Shown piece after piece: positions 62,562 to 64,000 of a stretch of DNA of 64,000 bases (its first letter is position 1; each line of letters opens with the position of its first letter). The notes under the pieces were generated by a model. That model was not told where the DNA came from. It searched no databases and was given only the letters and a program-made list of their open reading frames with translations. The stretch covers positions 15,135 through 79,134 of the forward strand of contig NZ_JBILJQ010000016.1 of the NCBI RefSeq assembly GCF_044377145.1. The letters are read 5' to 3'. This DNA is from Aquimonas sp044377145 (GTDB lineage: Bacteria; Pseudomonadota; Gammaproteobacteria; Xanthomonadales; Xanthomonadaceae). Made by a program: the position numbers and the translations under genes.

Positions 62562-62885
62562 ATGCGCGGACCTCTCGCCGGCCTGATGCAACAGGCTCAG
62601 AAGATGCAGGACGATCTGAAGAAGGCCCAGGAAGAACTGGCCCAGGTCGAAGTCAGCGGCCAGGCCGGTGGCGGCATGGTCAAGGTGACCATGACCGCGC
62701 GGATGGAAGTGCGCCGCGTGCACATCGACCCCGCCGCCATTGGTGACGATGTCGAGATGCTGGAGGACCTGATCGCCGCGGCCTTCAATGACGCGGTCAA
62801 TCGCGCCAATGAGGCCTCGCAGGCACGGATGAGCCAGGCCACCGCCGGCATGCCGCTGCCGCCCGGCATGAAGCTGCCGTTCTGA
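62562..62885 (+). CDS. ybaB: Nucleoid-associated protein YbaB/EbfC
   Basis: This small dimeric DNA-binding protein is usually encoded between dnaX and recR. The 107-residue product shows the family pattern: LAGLMQQAQKMQDDLKKAQE, VEVSGQAGGGMVKVTMTARM, and DPAAIGDDVEMLEDLIAAAF followed by NDAVNRANE and a Met/Pro-rich tail. It starts 126 bases after the upstream terminator and 18 bases separate it from recR. Confidence 0.96.
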   Translation: MRGPLAGLMQQAQKMQDDLKKAQEELAQVEVSGQAGGGMVKVTMTARMEVRRVHIDPAAIGDDVEMLEDLIAAAFNDAVNRANEASQARMSQATAGMPLPPGMKLPF

Positions 62886-62903
62886 TCCCGACCCGGCGCT
62901 GCC

Positions 62904-63527
62904 ATGGCCCTGCTTGAACAACTGATCGACGCCCTGCGGGTGCTGCCGGGTGTGGGCCAGAAAACCGCCCAGCGCATGGCCTACCAGCTGCTGGAGCGCA
63001 ATCGCGACGGCGGCAAGCGGCTGGCGCAGGCGCTGGAGGCCGCGATGCAGCGGGTGGGCCACTGCGAGCGCTGCCGCACCTTCAGCGAGGATCCGATCTG
63101 CGTGATCTGCGCCAGCGCCGGCCGTGAGCCCAGCCAGCTGTGCGTGCTGGAAACGCCCGCCGACCAGGTCGCCATCGAAGCCGCCACCGGCTATCGCGGG
63201 CTGTATTTTGTGCTGCTCGGACGGCTGTCACCGCTGGATGGCCGTGGCCCGCGTGAATTGGGCCTGGATCGCCTCGCCGAGCGTCTGGCGCAGGGTGAGG
63301 TGCGCGAGCTGATCATCGCCACCAGTGCCACCGTCGAGGGCGAAGCCACCGCGCACTACCTGGCCCAGCTGGCGCGCAAGCACGGCGTTCGCGCCAGCCG
63401 TCTGGCGCACGGCGTGCCGCTCGGCGGCGAACTTGAGTACATCGACCGCGGCACCCTGGCGCATGCGTTCGGTTCGCGCCACGCCGTGGAGTCGTCTGAT
63501 CCCACCAGTTCTGGAGCATCGCAATGA
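62904..63527 (+). CDS. recR: Recombination mediator RecR
   Basis: RecR works with RecO and RecF to load RecA at single-strand gaps. The 207-residue protein has the helix-hairpin-helix LRVLPGVGQKTAQRMAYQLL, a zinc site C54/C57/C66/C69 in CERCRTFSEDPICVIC, and a Toprim domain (LCVLETPADQVAIEAATGYR through ELIIATSATVEGEATAHYL). Its stop overlaps the HIT gene start by 4 bases. Confidence 0.97.
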   Translation: MALLEQLIDALRVLPGVGQKTAQRMAYQLLERNRDGGKRLAQALEAAMQRVGHCERCRTFSEDPICVICASAGREPSQLCVLETPADQVAIEAATGYRGLYFVLLGRLSPLDGRGPRELGLDRLAERLAQGEVRELIIATSATVEGEATAHYLAQLARKHGVRASRLAHGVPLGGELEYIDRGTLAHAFGSRHAVESSDPTSSGASQ

Positions 63528-63868
63528 GCGAGACCCTGTTCGACAAGATCATCCGTCGCGAGATTCCGGCCGACATCGTGTTCGAGGATGAGCACGTGCT
63601 GGCTTTCCGCGACATCCAGCCGAAGGCACCGGTGCACGTGCTGTTCATTCCCAAGAAGCCGATCGCCACGCTCAACGATCTGCAGCTCGAAGACACCGAG
63701 CTGGCGGGGCGTTTGCTGAAAGGCGCAGCCGACTACGCCAAGCGCGAGGGCTTCGCCGAGCAGGGCTACCGGGTGGTGATGAACACCAATCGCGACGGCG
63801 GCCAGTCGGTCTATCACATCCATCTGCACCTGCTGGCCGGGCGCCAGATGACCTGGCCGCCGGGCTGA
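63524..63868 (+). CDS. hinT: HIT-family nucleotide-binding hydrolase (HinT-like)
   Basis: HIT proteins hydrolyse nucleoside phosphoramidates. The 114-residue protein opens TLFDKIIRREIPADIVFEDE and contains the histidine triad H98, H100 and H102 in VYHIHLHLLAG, matching bacterial HinT in length and order. The ATG overlaps the recR stop. Confidence 0.94.
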   Translation: MSETLFDKIIRREIPADIVFEDEHVLAFRDIQPKAPVHVLFIPKKPIATLNDLQLEDTELAGRLLKGAADYAKREGFAEQGYRVVMNTNRDGGQSVYHIHLHLLAGRQMTWPPG

Positions 63869-63925
63869 TCGTTCGTATGCGTCCGCCCGAGCCACCTACC
63901 GCTTCCCCACTCGCCGTGCTGAGCC

Positions 63926-64000
63926 TCAGTTGCAGATCGGCGCCCAGCCCTCGATCGGCAGCAAGCTGTCGATGTCGCGGTTGCGCGTGGTCGGCAGTCG
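63926..64000 (-). CDS. C-terminal end of an unidentified protein (partial)
   Basis: A minus-strand frame enters from the right edge and ends at a TGA (63926-63928), giving 24 residues ending in DIDSLLPIEGWAPICN. The composition looks like real protein, and the frame converges on the HIT gene with 57 bases between stops. Too little is present to name a family. Confidence 0.4.
   Translation of the reverse strand, partial: RLPTTRNRDIDSLLPIEGWAPICN

Overview
The window is GC-rich, densely coding bacterial chromosome. Its protein families and gene order point to a gammaproteobacterium of the Xanthomonadales (Lysobacterales): the pyrH-frr-uppS-cdsA-dxr-rseP-bamA-skp-lpxDA/fabZ/lpxB-rnhB envelope operon, the csrA/tRNA-Ser/tRNA-Arg group, a RoxA-type ribosomal oxygenase, the dnaX/ybaB/recR cluster and heptamer tracts of GGGAATC/GGGATTC type. 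Lipid A and Kdo-kinase genes show a Gram-negative envelope. No plasmid, phage or insertion-sequence gene was recognised.

Region by region. 1-5 kb: an RND multidrug efflux operon (adaptor, pump, outer-membrane lipoprotein) closed by a strong hairpin. 5-8.7 kb: a membrane protein divergent from a DesK/LiaS-like two-component pair, then a poorly coding stretch with a hexamer repeat and one small unknown gene. 8.8-12.3 kb: dnaE. 12.4-20.8 kb: proBA and three membrane diguanylate cyclases, lying where rnhB and dnaE are usually adjacent. 20.9-33.7 kb: the long envelope-biogenesis operon on the minus strand, with many 1-11 base overlaps. 33.8-38 kb: hslR-htpG, rlmC and darP. 38-41.4 kb: pmbA, a DUF4870 protein, a Nudix hydrolase, csrA and two tRNA genes with well-formed promoters and terminators. 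41.6-43.7 kb: a second, compact two-component system followed by about 700 bases without a convincing gene. 43.7-51 kb: a leucine-catabolism block (HMG-CoA lyase and biotin-carrying methylcrotonyl-CoA carboxylase subunit, with a lipoprotein gene overlapping both) and purB-roxA-acetyltransferase. 51-56.3 kb: fumC, a PleD-like GGDEF response regulator, a glycosyltransferase-like gene, Kdo kinase and a metallo-beta-lactamase-fold hydrolase. 56.3-64 kb: tRNA-Ser, the SRP RNA, a 211-base module bounded by heptamer arrays, dnaX, a large TonB-dependent receptor inserted before ybaB-recR, a HIT protein and the tail of a further gene.

Most genes are housekeeping. The less ordinary parts are four diguanylate cyclases with no partnering phosphodiesterase in view, the interruption of two normally conserved gene strings (rnhB|dnaE by proBA plus GGDEF genes, dnaX|ybaB by a TonB receptor), the heptamer-bounded module beside the SRP RNA gene, and the lipoprotein embedded in the leucine-degradation genes. 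I found no CRISPR array and no clear new defence system. All functional calls come from reading motifs and known families; no database search was possible.
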